Shown: piece by piece, positions 21,238-29,747 of the stretch | How the letters are laid out: every line of letters starts with the position of its first letter | Position numbering within the stretch: the first letter of the stretch is position 1 | Assembly (NCBI GenBank): GCA_035399665.1 | Contig: DAOPJM010000018.1 | Span: forward strand, 1-36,285 | From: DAOPJM01 sp035399665 | GTDB lineage: Bacteria > Bacillota > Clostridia > Christensenellales > CAG-138 | Direction of reading: 5' to 3' | Length of the DNA stretch: 36,285 nucleotides | Made by a program: the position numbers and the translations under genes | Notes under the pieces: model-generated | Database searches by the model: none | The model's input: only the letters and a program-made list of their open reading frames with translations | What the model was told of the DNA's origin: nothing

Positions 21238-23493
21238 ATGGAAATACTGTACTCCTTTATCAACTTCGCGATACTTGCGGCGATCCTGTGGCTGTTCTTG
21301 GGCAAGACCATAAAGAAACTTTTCAAGTCCCACAGGGATGAGGTTGACGCCGACTTAGAGGCGGCGGAGCAGGGCAGGGCAAGAGCGGCCAACATAGAGG
21401 CGGAGCTTGCCGAGCTTGGGGAGCGTCACCAAGCGGAGAGCGCACAGATAAAGGCGGAGCTTTTTCAAAACGAGACAGCGGTGAACGAAGCGCGTGAGCA
21501 GATAAGGTCAGAGGCCGTCAAGAAGCGGGAAGCCAACATGAGCACGGGCGAGACTCGCTATAAGCTCAGCGTGCTGACACACGTTGAAAAGACGCTTTTG
21601 CAGACGCTTTCGGAGAGGACGCAGGCCCTGTTTGCCGAGGAGCCGCTAAAGAGCCGTTTTCGCGCAAGGGAAACCGCCATTGCCGACAAACTCATATCCC
21701 TGATGGAGCTAAGCCCCGGCGACACCATATACATGATCAAGCATGATGTGTTGTATGTCACCCTCACAAGCGCTTATCCTCTCGATCCCGCCATAGTGGA
21801 GCGTTTCCGCCAAGCGGCGATCAATATGCTTGACCCCGTTCAGGGCAGACCCTCGTTTTGGGTCTTGGTAGATCCGAGCCTTATAGGGGGACTTCGCATA
21901 AGGGTGGGCGACACCATCTTTGACGGCAGCATTTCGAACTATCTTTTCCGTCTGAGCCTTACGGACAACATCCATGTGGGTGCGGAGCATATCGACGCGG
22001 AGAGTATTCGCCGCGGGCTTATCGACCACATGGAGCGAACCTCCTGCGAGATTGACGTTTATCAGGTTGGCAGGGTTCTGAGCGTTTCGGACGGCATCTG
22101 CTATATGGACGGTCTTGCCAACATCATGTACGGCGAGCTGGTACAGTTTGACGGCGGCGCGAAGGGCATGGTGCTTGACATTGAGGACAGCAGGATAGCC
22201 GCTGTCGTTTTCGGCGAGTATGAGAAGCTGCGCGAGTGCGAGCGGGTTCGCAGGATGGGCAGGATAGTCAGCGTACCGGTCGGAGACAACTTCTTAGGCA
22301 GGGTCGTGGACGCTTTGGGCGCGCCGATAGACGGTAAGGGCGATGTGCGCAGGGATGACAGGTTCCCGATAGAGCATCACGCCCCCGCCATATTGGAGCG
22401 CAAGTCGGTCAGCGAGCCTTTGGAAACGGGCATACTTTCGATAGACGCCCTTGTGCCTATCGGCAAGGGGCAGCGTGAGCTTATCATAGGCGACAGACAG
22501 ACGGGCAAGACCGCCATCGCGGTGGACGCCATCCTGAACCAAAAGGGCAAGAACGTCATATGCATCTATGTCGCCATAGGTCAGAAGGTCACGACCGTCG
22601 CAAGCATAGTCGATACCCTCAAGAAGTATGGCGCACTTGAGTACAGCATAGTCATGAGCGCGGACGCTAATGACTCGGCGGCGATGCAGTACATCGCTCC
22701 GTATTCGGCGACCGCCATGGGCGAGTATTTCATGCGCAAGGGCAGGGACGTGCTTATCGTTTACGACGATTTATCCAAACACGCCGTGGCGTACCGCGAG
22801 CTGTCGCTGCTGCTGCACCGTCCTTCGGGACGAGAAGCGTACCCCGGCGATGTGTTCTACCTGCATTCAAGGCTGCTTGAGCGCTCAGCGAAGCTTTCGG
22901 AGGAAGCGGGCGGCGGTTCCATGACCGCACTGCCCATCATCGAAACTCAGGCGGGCGACATATCGGCATACATCCCGACGAACGTGATATCCATCACGGA
23001 CGGTCAGATATTCTTGGAGGCCAACCTCTTCCATGAGGGCCTGCGCCCCGCTGTCAACGTGGGGCTTTCGGTCTCGCGTGTAGGCGGCGCGGCTCAAACA
23101 GGCGCGATGAAGCAGGTCGCGGGTCAGCTGCGTATGAATCTTGCGCAGTACCGTGAGCTTGCCGCGTTCAGCCAGTTCGGGAGCGATTTGGACGCCGCGA
23201 CAAAGGCGACGCTCGATTTGGGCGACAGAATGACGGCGGTACTAAAGCAGCCGCAGTATTCGCCGCTGCCGGTGAACCGTCAGGTGCTTATTATCTTCGC
23301 GGTTGCGAATGGATTTGCGGCAAACGTCAATCCCAACGATATCCCCAAGTTCGAGGACGGTATGCTGCGTTGGTTCGAGCAGAACGAGCCTGAGCTTTTG
23401 AACGGCATATCGGGCAAGATGACGGCGGAGTTCAAGGAGAAGCTCAAGGCGGCGATCGCCGCCTATAAGGAAGCAGAGGGCGGTGCGAAATGA
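21238..23493 (+). CDS. Fused ATP synthase subunit: b-type anchor + delta C-terminal domain + full alpha
   Basis: 751 residues in one uninterrupted frame. Residues 1-22 are a b-type transmembrane helix (FINFAILAAILWLFLGKTIK); 23-100 a charged coiled coil; about 105-165 an uncertain helical region; about 170-240 the delta C-terminal domain with signature VDPSLIGGLRIRVGDTIFDG (from 211). From about 251 comes a complete alpha subunit: N-terminal helix and crown strands (VYQVGRVLSVSDGI), Walker A GDRQTGKT (418-425), DVLIVYDD (504-511), arginine finger R614 in SVSRVGG, and the C-terminal helical domain. ATG at 21238 follows GGAGGAATAGC. No separate atpH or atpA occurs in the operon, so this protein must supply both. 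An alternative alpha-only start (GTG at 21976) lacks a clear ribosome site. It overlaps atpG by four bases (ATGA). Confidence 0.93.
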   Translation: MEILYSFINFAILAAILWLFLGKTIKKLFKSHRDEVDADLEAAEQGRARAANIEAELAELGERHQAESAQIKAELFQNETAVNEAREQIRSEAVKKREANMSTGETRYKLSVLTHVEKTLLQTLSERTQALFAEEPLKSRFRARETAIADKLISLMELSPGDTIYMIKHDVLYVTLTSAYPLDPAIVERFRQAAINMLDPVQGRPSFWVLVDPSLIGGLRIRVGDTIFDGSISNYLFRLSLTDNIHVGAEHIDAESIRRGLIDHMERTSCEIDVYQVGRVLSVSDGICYMDGLANIMYGELVQFDGGAKGMVLDIEDSRIAAVVFGEYEKLRECERVRRMGRIVSVPVGDNFLGRVVDALGAPIDGKGDVRRDDRFPIEHHAPAILERKSVSEPLETGILSIDALVPIGKGQRELIIGDRQTGKTAIAVDAILNQKGKNVICIYVAIGQKVTTVASIVDTLKKYGALEYSIVMSADANDSAAMQYIAPYSATAMGEYFMRKGRDVLIVYDDLSKHAVAYRELSLLLHRPSGREAYPGDVFYLHSRLLERSAKLSEEAGGGSMTALPIIETQAGDISAYIPTNVISITDGQIFLEANLFHEGLRPAVNVGLSVSRVGGAAQTGAMKQVAGQLRMNLAQYRELAAFSQFGSDLDAATKATLDLGDRMTAVLKQPQYSPLPVNRQVLIIFAVANGFAANVNPNDIPKFEDGMLRWFEQNEPELLNGISGKMTAEFKEKLKAAIAAYKEAEGGAK

Positions 23494-24299
23494 GTACGGC
23501 TCGTGAGCTGAAGCGCAGACTGCAAAGCGTCACGGGTACTTACCAAATGACGCAGGCGATGCGCATGGTCTCCGCGTCGAAGTATAACAGGGCATTGGCG
23601 ATGTACAGGGCGTACAAGCCCTATCAGGAGCAGTGCGAAAGGCTGTCCGTGGCAATAGGCGCGAACGCGGTAACGCCGCGTGAGGTCAGGCGCGTGCTGT
23701 ATGTGGCGGTGACGGGCAATCGGGGGCTGTGCGGAGCGTGCAACCACGAGGTCATTACCGAGCTGAAGAACAGGCTCAAGGAGCAGACCTTGCCCTATGA
23801 CGTGATGGTGTGCGGCAAGTGGGGGATAGAGAACTGCGACATCCCGTTCACGCCCTATGTCATCGCGGACATTCCCACAAGGGAGCAGGCGACGGAGCTG
23901 TGTCACAAGCTCAGAAAGCTATACGAGGACGGCGTGGCGGACGAGATATATTTCGTTTCGCAGAGGTTCAGGAACGTCCTGACCAGAACACCCGAGACGA
24001 GGCTGTTCATGCCGCAGAAGCATGAGCAGGAGCAGCTGCGGGCGGATTACATCTTCGAGCCGAGCAAGGCCGCGATAACGGAGGCCGTAGGCAGACAGGC
24101 CTTGACGGGCGACGTCTGGGAGACGCTGCTGTCGGCGGCCGCGAGTGTGCAGAGCGCCATGATGATGACCATGAGGACGGCTTCGGACAACTCCGAGAAG
24201 CTTATGGACGACCTTTCCTTAAAGCTAAATCGTATGCGTCAAAGCTCGGTGACGACCCAGGTACTGGAGGTTGCGAGCGCGACCGTGCGGGAGGACTGA
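23490..24299 (+). CDS. atpG: F1Fo ATP synthase subunit gamma
   Basis: 269 residues, a little shorter than usual (280-290). N-terminal helix ELKRRLQSVTGTYQMTQAMRMVSASK and C-terminal helix SDNSEKLMDDLSLKLNRMRQSSVTTQVLEV form the rotor coiled coil; the central Rossmann-like domain has VAVTGNRGLCGACNHEV. It couples rotation of the c ring to catalysis in alpha3beta3. The start overlaps the stop of the fused gene (ATGA), indicating coupled translation. Gene order b-delta-alpha / gamma / beta / epsilon is the standard F1 order. Confidence 0.95.
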   Translation: MSTARELKRRLQSVTGTYQMTQAMRMVSASKYNRALAMYRAYKPYQEQCERLSVAIGANAVTPREVRRVLYVAVTGNRGLCGACNHEVITELKNRLKEQTLPYDVMVCGKWGIENCDIPFTPYVIADIPTREQATELCHKLRKLYEDGVADEIYFVSQRFRNVLTRTPETRLFMPQKHEQEQLRADYIFEPSKAAITEAVGRQALTGDVWETLLSAAASVQSAMMMTMRTASDNSEKLMDDLSLKLNRMRQSSVTTQVLEVASATVRED

Positions 24300-24301
24300 A
24301 T

Positions 24302-25708
24302 ATGGAAGACAAGAAGAGCGTCACAAGAGGCGTAATCACAAGGATAATCGGCTCGGTTGTGGACATCTACTTCGTGTCGGGCGTGCTGCCCGACATAAAC
24401 GACGCGGTAGAGGTTCGATTGGGCAATAAGACCATAGTCATGGAGGTGGAGCAGCACTTGGGCAACCGTCAGGTGCGCTGCGTTTCGCTGCTCTCTACGG
24501 ACGGGCTTTCGCGTGGCATGGAGGCGTTTGGAACGGGCGGGCCTATAAGCGTACCCGTGGGCCTTGGAACCTTGGGAAGAATGATGAACGTCACAGGCGA
24601 CCCGATAGACAACAAAGGTCCGATAGACGGGGAATTCCATTACCCCATCCACCACAGCGCGCCGCCGTTTACGGAGATTACCCCGGCGGCTGAGATGCTT
24701 GAGACGGGCATAAAGGTCATTGACCTCATGACCCCTTACGCAAGGGGCGGCAAGATAGGTCTGTTTGGAGGCGCGGGCGTAGGCAAGACCGTGCTTATCA
24801 TGGAGCTTATCCGCAACATAGCGCATGAGCATAACGGCTACTCCGTGTTCGCGGGCGTGGGCGAGCGCAGCAGGGAAGGCAACGACCTCTGGTGCGAGAT
24901 GAACGAATCGGGCGTTATCGACAAGACCGCCTTGGTGTTCGGGCAGATGAACGAGCCGCCGGGAGCAAGGCTCAGGGTGCCGCTCGTCGGCTTAACGCTT
25001 GCGGAGTACTTTCGCGAGGTTCAGCATCAGGACGTACTGCTGTTCATAGACAATATTTTCAGATTTACTCAGGCCGGCTCGGAGGTTTCCGCGCTGCTTG
25101 GGCGTATGCCCTCGGCGGTTGGCTATCAGCCGACGCTGGCGACCGAGATGGGCAAGCTCCAGGAGCGCATAGTCTCCACCAAGAACGGGTCAATTACCTC
25201 GGTTCAGGCGGTTTACGTCCCCGCGGACGACCTTACCGACCCCGCGCCCGCCACCACGTTCTCGCACCTGGACGCCACGACCGTGCTTTCAAGGAGCATT
25301 ACGGAGCTGGGCATATACCCCGCCGTGGATCCCTTGGAGTCAAGTTCGAGGATACTTGCGCCCGACGTCGTGGGCGCGGAGCATTATGACACGGCCAAGG
25401 CGGTACAGGAGATACTGCAAAGCTACTCCAAGCTGCTGGATATAGTCGCCATACTCGGCATGGACGAGCTGTCCGCCGAGGACAAGGCGACCGTCAACAG
25501 GGCAAGGCGAGTACAGCGCTTCATGTCGCAGCCCTTCCATGTGGCGGAGAGCTTCACGGGAGTTTCCGGACGCTTTGTGCCGATTAAGGACACAATCAAG
25601 GGGGTTCAGGCGATACTGGGCGGCGACTGCGACCATATCCCCGAATCGGCGTTTTTGCTTACGGGCTCTATTGACGACGTGCTGCGCAAGGCAAAGGAGC
25701 TGTCCTGA
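24302..25708 (+). CDS. atpD: F1Fo ATP synthase subunit beta (catalytic)
   Basis: 468 residues, normal length. Walker A GGAGVGKT (156-163), catalytic-glutamate segment GVGERSREGNDLW, Walker B DVLLFIDNIFRFTQAGSEVSALLGR, and the DELSAEDK segment (variant of DELSEEDK/DELSD) of the C-terminal domain that contacts gamma. It carries out ATP synthesis or hydrolysis in the cytoplasmic F1 head. ATG at 24302, two bases after the gamma stop, behind GGGAGGAC. Confidence 0.97.
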   Translation: MEDKKSVTRGVITRIIGSVVDIYFVSGVLPDINDAVEVRLGNKTIVMEVEQHLGNRQVRCVSLLSTDGLSRGMEAFGTGGPISVPVGLGTLGRMMNVTGDPIDNKGPIDGEFHYPIHHSAPPFTEITPAAEMLETGIKVIDLMTPYARGGKIGLFGGAGVGKTVLIMELIRNIAHEHNGYSVFAGVGERSREGNDLWCEMNESGVIDKTALVFGQMNEPPGARLRVPLVGLTLAEYFREVQHQDVLLFIDNIFRFTQAGSEVSALLGRMPSAVGYQPTLATEMGKLQERIVSTKNGSITSVQAVYVPADDLTDPAPATTFSHLDATTVLSRSITELGIYPAVDPLESSSRILAPDVVGAEHYDTAKAVQEILQSYSKLLDIVAILGMDELSAEDKATVNRARRVQRFMSQPFHVAESFTGVSGRFVPIKDTIKGVQAILGGDCDHIPESAFLLTGSIDDVLRKAKELS

Positions 25709-25941
25709 TGAGAGTGCTGGTCCTTTCCGTAACCGGAGTGCTGCTCGATACCGAGGCGGACAGCCTTACGGCGCCCGAGTCGGACGGGCTTGTCGGTATC
25801 ATGAAGCACCATGCGCCCATGGTTGCCGCGCTTGAAAAAGGCACGCTGAGCTGTACAAAAGACGGCGAGACGAAAACCTTTGAGCTGTCGGGCGGCGTCT
25901 TGGAGGTCAAGGACGACATCGTAACCATCCTGACCGACTGA
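25708..25941 (+). CDS. atpC: F1Fo ATP synthase subunit epsilon, short form
   Basis: 77 residues instead of about 130-140. It contains only the N-terminal ten-strand beta-sandwich (VLSVTGVLLDTEADSLTAPE, then GLVGIMKHHAPMVAALEKG, then ELSGGVLEVKDDIVTIL). The C-terminal helix-turn-helix that inhibits ATP hydrolysis in other bacteria is missing: the frame stops right after the beta-sandwich. The start codon shares one base with the beta stop (TGATG), so translation is coupled. It bridges gamma and the c ring. No downstream helical segment is encoded before the terminator, so this is a native short form rather than a frameshift (judged by eye). Confidence 0.9.
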   Translation: MRVLVLSVTGVLLDTEADSLTAPESDGLVGIMKHHAPMVAALEKGTLSCTKDGETKTFELSGGVLEVKDDIVTILTD

Positions 25942-25993
25942 GACAGCCCCTTTTTTAGGGCGTCCCATGCTTATTTACAAAAAGGACAAAGTA

Positions 25994-26028
25994 AAAGGAC
26001 TGCGGTAAAACCCTTGCCGCAGCCCTTT
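25994..26028. terminator. Bidirectional terminator between atpC and the AraC gene
   Basis: AAAGG-a-CTGCGG (25994-26005) pairs with CCGCAG-c-CCTTT (26017-26028), one mismatch, 11-base loop, followed by GTGTTTT. It ends the atp operon on plus and the AraC gene on minus. Confidence 0.82.
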
Positions 26029-26050
26029 GTGTTTTGAACGGTGCATAATA

Positions 26051-26812
26051 TTACAGGTTTATGGCGCGGTAGGCGCGGGGGGTCATGCCTGTCGCCCTTT
26101 TGAATTGGCGTATGAAGTAGCTCTGCGAGGAGAAGCCCAAGGTGTGGGCGACATAGTTACAGGAATTGCCCGCCTTCAGGAGCGCCATAGCCTCATCTGT
26201 GCGCGTCTTTAGAATGAAGTCGGATACACTTATGCCGACCTCCTTTTTGAATAATTTGGAGATATACTCCTTGCTGTAAGGGGTGCCGCTTGACAGCTCC
26301 TCTAAGGCTATGTTGTGATGGGAATTGACTGTGATGTATTCGATACAGCTTTTGACTATGGGCGAGTATGAGAGCAAAGAGCGCGTATTATTGACCAGCT
26401 CGGCGAAACCAACCAGGGAGCGCACCTCTGATTTCAACACGTCGAGCGGTGTGCGCATGGTATCGATGCGGTATATGGCGTCGTCGCTCATGGAGTATGC
26501 CGCGGCCTCGATTGCGCCGCCGTCAATGGCATAACGGCAGGCAAGCGCGATAGCCGAGACCGCCGCATATTTAAGCTGTCGCAGACGGTCGGCGGAGGTC
26601 TTGCCAATCGGAAGCTTCAGCTGTGGAGTTCGCGTCAGCATTTGCTTATAGAATGCTATCATTTCCTTGGGCTTGCCGTCTCTGATGAACCCGTAAAGGG
26701 TCTTTTCCATGGCATAGGGTATCCTGACAAAGCCGCTCTCACGCTGAGCAAAGAGCGAGCTTTCTCCCGTGCTTTCAAGAAATTCCAACATATCAAGATA
26801 TTGCTGCTCCAT
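26051..26812 (-). CDS. AraC-family transcriptional regulator
   Basis: 253 residues. C-terminal double helix-turn-helix of the AraC/XylS family (about 150-250): SCIEYITVNSHHNIALEELS, then YSKEYISKLFKKEVGISVSDFI, and FSSQSYFIRQFKRATGMTPRAYR, the family's most conserved segment. The N-terminal 140 residues are helical and not a cupin; sensing mode unknown. ATG at 26812 behind GGGGGTG. Divergent from the GH3-GH3-GtrA cluster with 137 bases between starts, so it probably regulates that cluster in response to a sugar or oligosaccharide (inference). Confidence 0.9.
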   Translation of the reverse strand: MEQQYLDMLEFLESTGESSLFAQRESGFVRIPYAMEKTLYGFIRDGKPKEMIAFYKQMLTRTPQLKLPIGKTSADRLRQLKYAAVSAIALACRYAIDGGAIEAAAYSMSDDAIYRIDTMRTPLDVLKSEVRSLVGFAELVNNTRSLLSYSPIVKSCIEYITVNSHHNIALEELSSGTPYSKEYISKLFKKEVGISVSDFILKTRTDEAMALLKAGNSCNYVAHTLGFSSQSYFIRQFKRATGMTPRAYRAINL

Positions 26813-26834
26813 GATGCACCCCCTTTTTATGGTA

Positions 26835-26863
26835 ATAATAGCATTTATGTCCGAATAGTGCAA
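26835..26863 (-). promoter_or_regulatory. Promoter of the AraC gene
   Basis: Minus strand: TTGCAC (26863-26858), a 17-base spacer, TATTAT (26840-26835). Next to it, TTCAG-T-CTGAA (26865-26875) is an 11-base inverted repeat in the middle of the divergent region and a candidate regulator site. No good -35/-10 pair was found for the GH3 cluster; a TATGAT near 26908 with a poor -35 would suit activator-dependent transcription. Confidence 0.65.
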
Positions 26864-26949
26864 GTTCAGTCTGAATCATGATAGAAAAAATAAGCAAGGT
26901 AAATATGATGTAAAGTGTAAAAGGAAAAATATGCAAAAGGGAGGATAGT

Positions 26950-29733
26950 ATGGAAACGACAAAAAAGCGTGAGGTTTCGGCGGCGGAACGCCGCAAGCTC
27001 TATCGGACGGCGGCCAAGGATAAGGCGAAGGCCTATATTTCGAGCAGACACGCCCTCAAGACAAAGGAGGAGCGCAAGGCGTTCAAGGTCGCCTACAAGG
27101 CTAAGGTCAATGAGTGGAAACGATCCCTAAAGGCTGTCGGCAAGACCGACAAGGGGGAGAAGGCCGCGCAAAAGACCGCGTTTAAGGTTTTTAAAAAGCG
27201 CAAGAACCGCGTGCGCCGCATTATCATATGGGCGGCGGTGGTTTGTGTAATTGCGCTGCTCATAGTTGCCGTTGCGCCCATACTCTCAATGACGGTAAGG
27301 GTTTTGGCAAGTCAGAGCTATACCGACAAGGGTGAGGCCGCGGACGCCGTGCGCGAGGCGGGGTACGCGCTGTCCGCCGAGATATGCGAGGAGGGCTTTG
27401 TCCTCTTGAAGAATGATGACAACCTCCTTCCGCTTACCGACGCCAAGCTCAGCATATTCGGCGACGACGCCTACAATTTTGTCTACGGCGGTTCCGGCTC
27501 CGCGGGGGCGGATCAGGCGGACGCCGTGTCGTTGTTCGACGCCTTTGAACAGGACGGTATAGAGTACAATACCGAGCTGGATGAGGCCTATCGCAGGATG
27601 GGCGTCGCGACGGGCGGCGGAGCGGGAAGCACCAAGGAGATGGTTGTGGGCTACTTCACCGAGAGCGAGAATGAGGACGATTGGCTGCTGCCCGCCGACG
27701 AGGTCATAGCGAGCGCCCGTGAATACTCCGACACCGCGCTTATAGTCCTAAGCTCCATGGAGGTCGAGTCCAACGAGATTGACCTTGCGCTGCTAATGAT
27801 TATGGGCGACAAGCTGCCCAACCGAAAGGCCTTGATTGAGAAGGTCTTGGACAGCTTTGAGCATGTCATATTCATAATCAATTCGGGCAATGTCATGGAG
27901 TTGGGCTTCCTTGACGATTACGATTCCGCCGACGCCGCGCTGTGGGTAGGTTCACCCGGGTCATTGGGCTGTCATACCATCGCGGACATACTCACGGGCA
28001 AGGTCAATCCTTCGGGCAGAACGGTGGACACCTACCCCGTTTCCATCAAGAACGAGCCGAGCTATGCCACCTATGGCAACAACAAGTATCTCAACCTCAA
28101 TATGTACACCATGGAGTACAGCGAGGGCATATATGTCGGCTACCGCTATTATGAAACCCGATTTGGAGCCGATGAGACCGAGTACGCAAGCAATGTGGTG
28201 TTCCCATTTGGCTATGGCTTGAGCTACACGACGTTCACGCAGAGCATAACAAGCTTCACCGCGACAGCTGAGAGCATAACGGTTACGGTGGACGTCACCA
28301 ACAACGGGCGGGCCGCTGGCAAGGACGTGGTTGAGCTGTATTTCATGCCCCCGTACTACGAGCAGAGCGGCATTGAGAAATCCGCTATTGAGCTTGCCGC
28401 ATACGCCAAGACCGAGCTGCTCCACCCAAACGAGACGCAGACCCTCACCTTGAGCTTCGATGTGCGTGATATGTCCTCCTACGCAAAGAGCATTGACGGT
28501 GGCTGCTATCTCTTGGAGCATGGCGAATACAGGATAGCGATAGGCGAGAACGTACACGCGGCGCTGACGAGCATAGACTATCAGGTCTACAACGTCGCGG
28601 AAGATATCAAGTACAAGACAGACGACGCCACGGGAACAGAGATATCGAATCTGTTTGGCTTTGCCGAGGGCGATGTTGGCTATCTGTCGCGCTCCGATTG
28701 GGGGGGTACTTACCCTAAGGCCAAGACAAGCTATGTCGCTTCGACCGAGCTTATCGCCGGAATCGTCGAGTACGAGAAGGCCGAGGCGCAGTATGAAAGC
28801 ACAGGCAAGGAGCCGAATTACGACGCGGACAATGGTATAGAGCTTGCCGACCTGAAGGGGCTTGACTACGACGACCCGAAGTGGGAGCTGTTCTTGGATC
28901 AGTTCACGGTTAAGGAGATGATCAAGCTCACCGCTAACGGCGGTTGGCACACCGAGGCCGTGGAGCGTCTGGGAGTAAAGGAAAGCCGCTTGTTGGATGG
29001 GCCTTCCGGCATAAACTCCATGTTCACGAACGTCACGACCGTGGCCTACCCCATGGAAACCATAGTGGGTTCGAGCTGGAACGATGAGATGGCTTTGCGC
29101 TTGGGCGAGACGATAGGCGACGAGGCGGCGGTTTACGGCGTCAACGGCTGGTACGCGCCCGCCATGAACATACATCGCAGCTCCATCGGCGGCAGGAACA
29201 ACGAATACTTCTCCGAGGACCCCCTGCTTTCGGGCAATATGGCGGCTTCGGCGGTCAAGGGCGCGCAGAGCCGCGGGCTTATCGCGTTCATGAAGCACTT
29301 CGTCTGCAACGATGTGGAGCTGAACGCAAGAAGCGGAATCGTTCTGTGGGTGAACGAACAGGCCTTGCGAGAAATCTACCTGCGCCCGTTCGAGCTGTCC
29401 GTCAAGGAAGGTGGCGCGTATGGCGCGATGTCGTCCTTCAGCTTCCTTGGAAGCAAGTGGTGCGGCGGTTCTTCCGAGCTGCTGTGCGAGCTGTTGCGCG
29501 AGGAGTGGGGCTTTGACGGCATGGTCTGCACCGACGCCTGTCTGGGAAGCTGGATGAACGCGGAGCTTGCGGTCAAGAACGGCAACGATCTGATGCTTGA
29601 AATGGGTCTGCAATCCTCGCAGGCGAAGCTCAGGTCGGCTTATGGGAACGACCCGCTGGGCGTCGCTTGGGGACTGCGCAACTCCGTGCATAACATCTGC
29701 TACGCGCTTGTGAACGGCACGAACCAATATTGA
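26950..29733 (+). CDS. Membrane-anchored GH3 glycosidase with swapped domain order
   Basis: 927 residues. A Lys/Arg/Ala-rich cytoplasmic N-terminus (1-90) is followed by one transmembrane helix (about 91-113) and then the extracellular part. The GH3 C-terminal-type domain comes first (about 130-390: EICEEGFVLLKNDDNLLPL, VGSPGSLGCHTIADILTG, YPFGYGLSYTTF-like FPFGYGLSYTTF), then a fibronectin-like domain (about 440-545). The GH3 catalytic barrel is last (about 635-920: SRLLDGPSGIN, GRNNEYFSEDPLLSGNMA, AFMKHFVCND). The probable nucleophile is D862 in VCTDACLGSW. The order is the reverse of most GH3 enzymes but known in some ruminal beta-glucosidases. Probably cleaves beta-glucosides or xylosides at the cell surface. 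ATG behind GGGAGG; the next GH3 gene starts 14 bases after the stop. Confidence 0.9.
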   Translation: METTKKREVSAAERRKLYRTAAKDKAKAYISSRHALKTKEERKAFKVAYKAKVNEWKRSLKAVGKTDKGEKAAQKTAFKVFKKRKNRVRRIIIWAAVVCVIALLIVAVAPILSMTVRVLASQSYTDKGEAADAVREAGYALSAEICEEGFVLLKNDDNLLPLTDAKLSIFGDDAYNFVYGGSGSAGADQADAVSLFDAFEQDGIEYNTELDEAYRRMGVATGGGAGSTKEMVVGYFTESENEDDWLLPADEVIASAREYSDTALIVLSSMEVESNEIDLALLMIMGDKLPNRKALIEKVLDSFEHVIFIINSGNVMELGFLDDYDSADAALWVGSPGSLGCHTIADILTGKVNPSGRTVDTYPVSIKNEPSYATYGNNKYLNLNMYTMEYSEGIYVGYRYYETRFGADETEYASNVVFPFGYGLSYTTFTQSITSFTATAESITVTVDVTNNGRAAGKDVVELYFMPPYYEQSGIEKSAIELAAYAKTELLHPNETQTLTLSFDVRDMSSYAKSIDGGCYLLEHGEYRIAIGENVHAALTSIDYQVYNVAEDIKYKTDDATGTEISNLFGFAEGDVGYLSRSDWGGTYPKAKTSYVASTELIAGIVEYEKAEAQYESTGKEPNYDADNGIELADLKGLDYDDPKWELFLDQFTVKEMIKLTANGGWHTEAVERLGVKESRLLDGPSGINSMFTNVTTVAYPMETIVGSSWNDEMALRLGETIGDEAAVYGVNGWYAPAMNIHRSSIGGRNNEYFSEDPLLSGNMAASAVKGAQSRGLIAFMKHFVCNDVELNARSGIVLWVNEQALREIYLRPFELSVKEGGAYGAMSSFSFLGSKWCGGSSELLCELLREEWGFDGMVCTDACLGSWMNAELAVKNGNDLMLEMGLQSSQAKLRSAYGNDPLGVAWGLRNSVHNICYALVNGTNQY

Positions 29734-29747
29734 CGGGAGACTTGTGC

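Noticed and set aside
21238..23493. Possibility that the b-delta-alpha fusion is only an assembly or frameshift artefact
   Set aside because: The whole 2.2-kb frame is open, the domain joins occur without loss of conserved alpha or delta-C residues, neighbouring genes use tight coupling, and no separate alpha start with a ribosome site is visible. Read-level confirmation is still needed.
27961..29727. 588-codon open frame on the minus strand
   Set aside because: Antisense shadow of the first GH3 gene, caused by its biased codon use; no domain or ribosome site.
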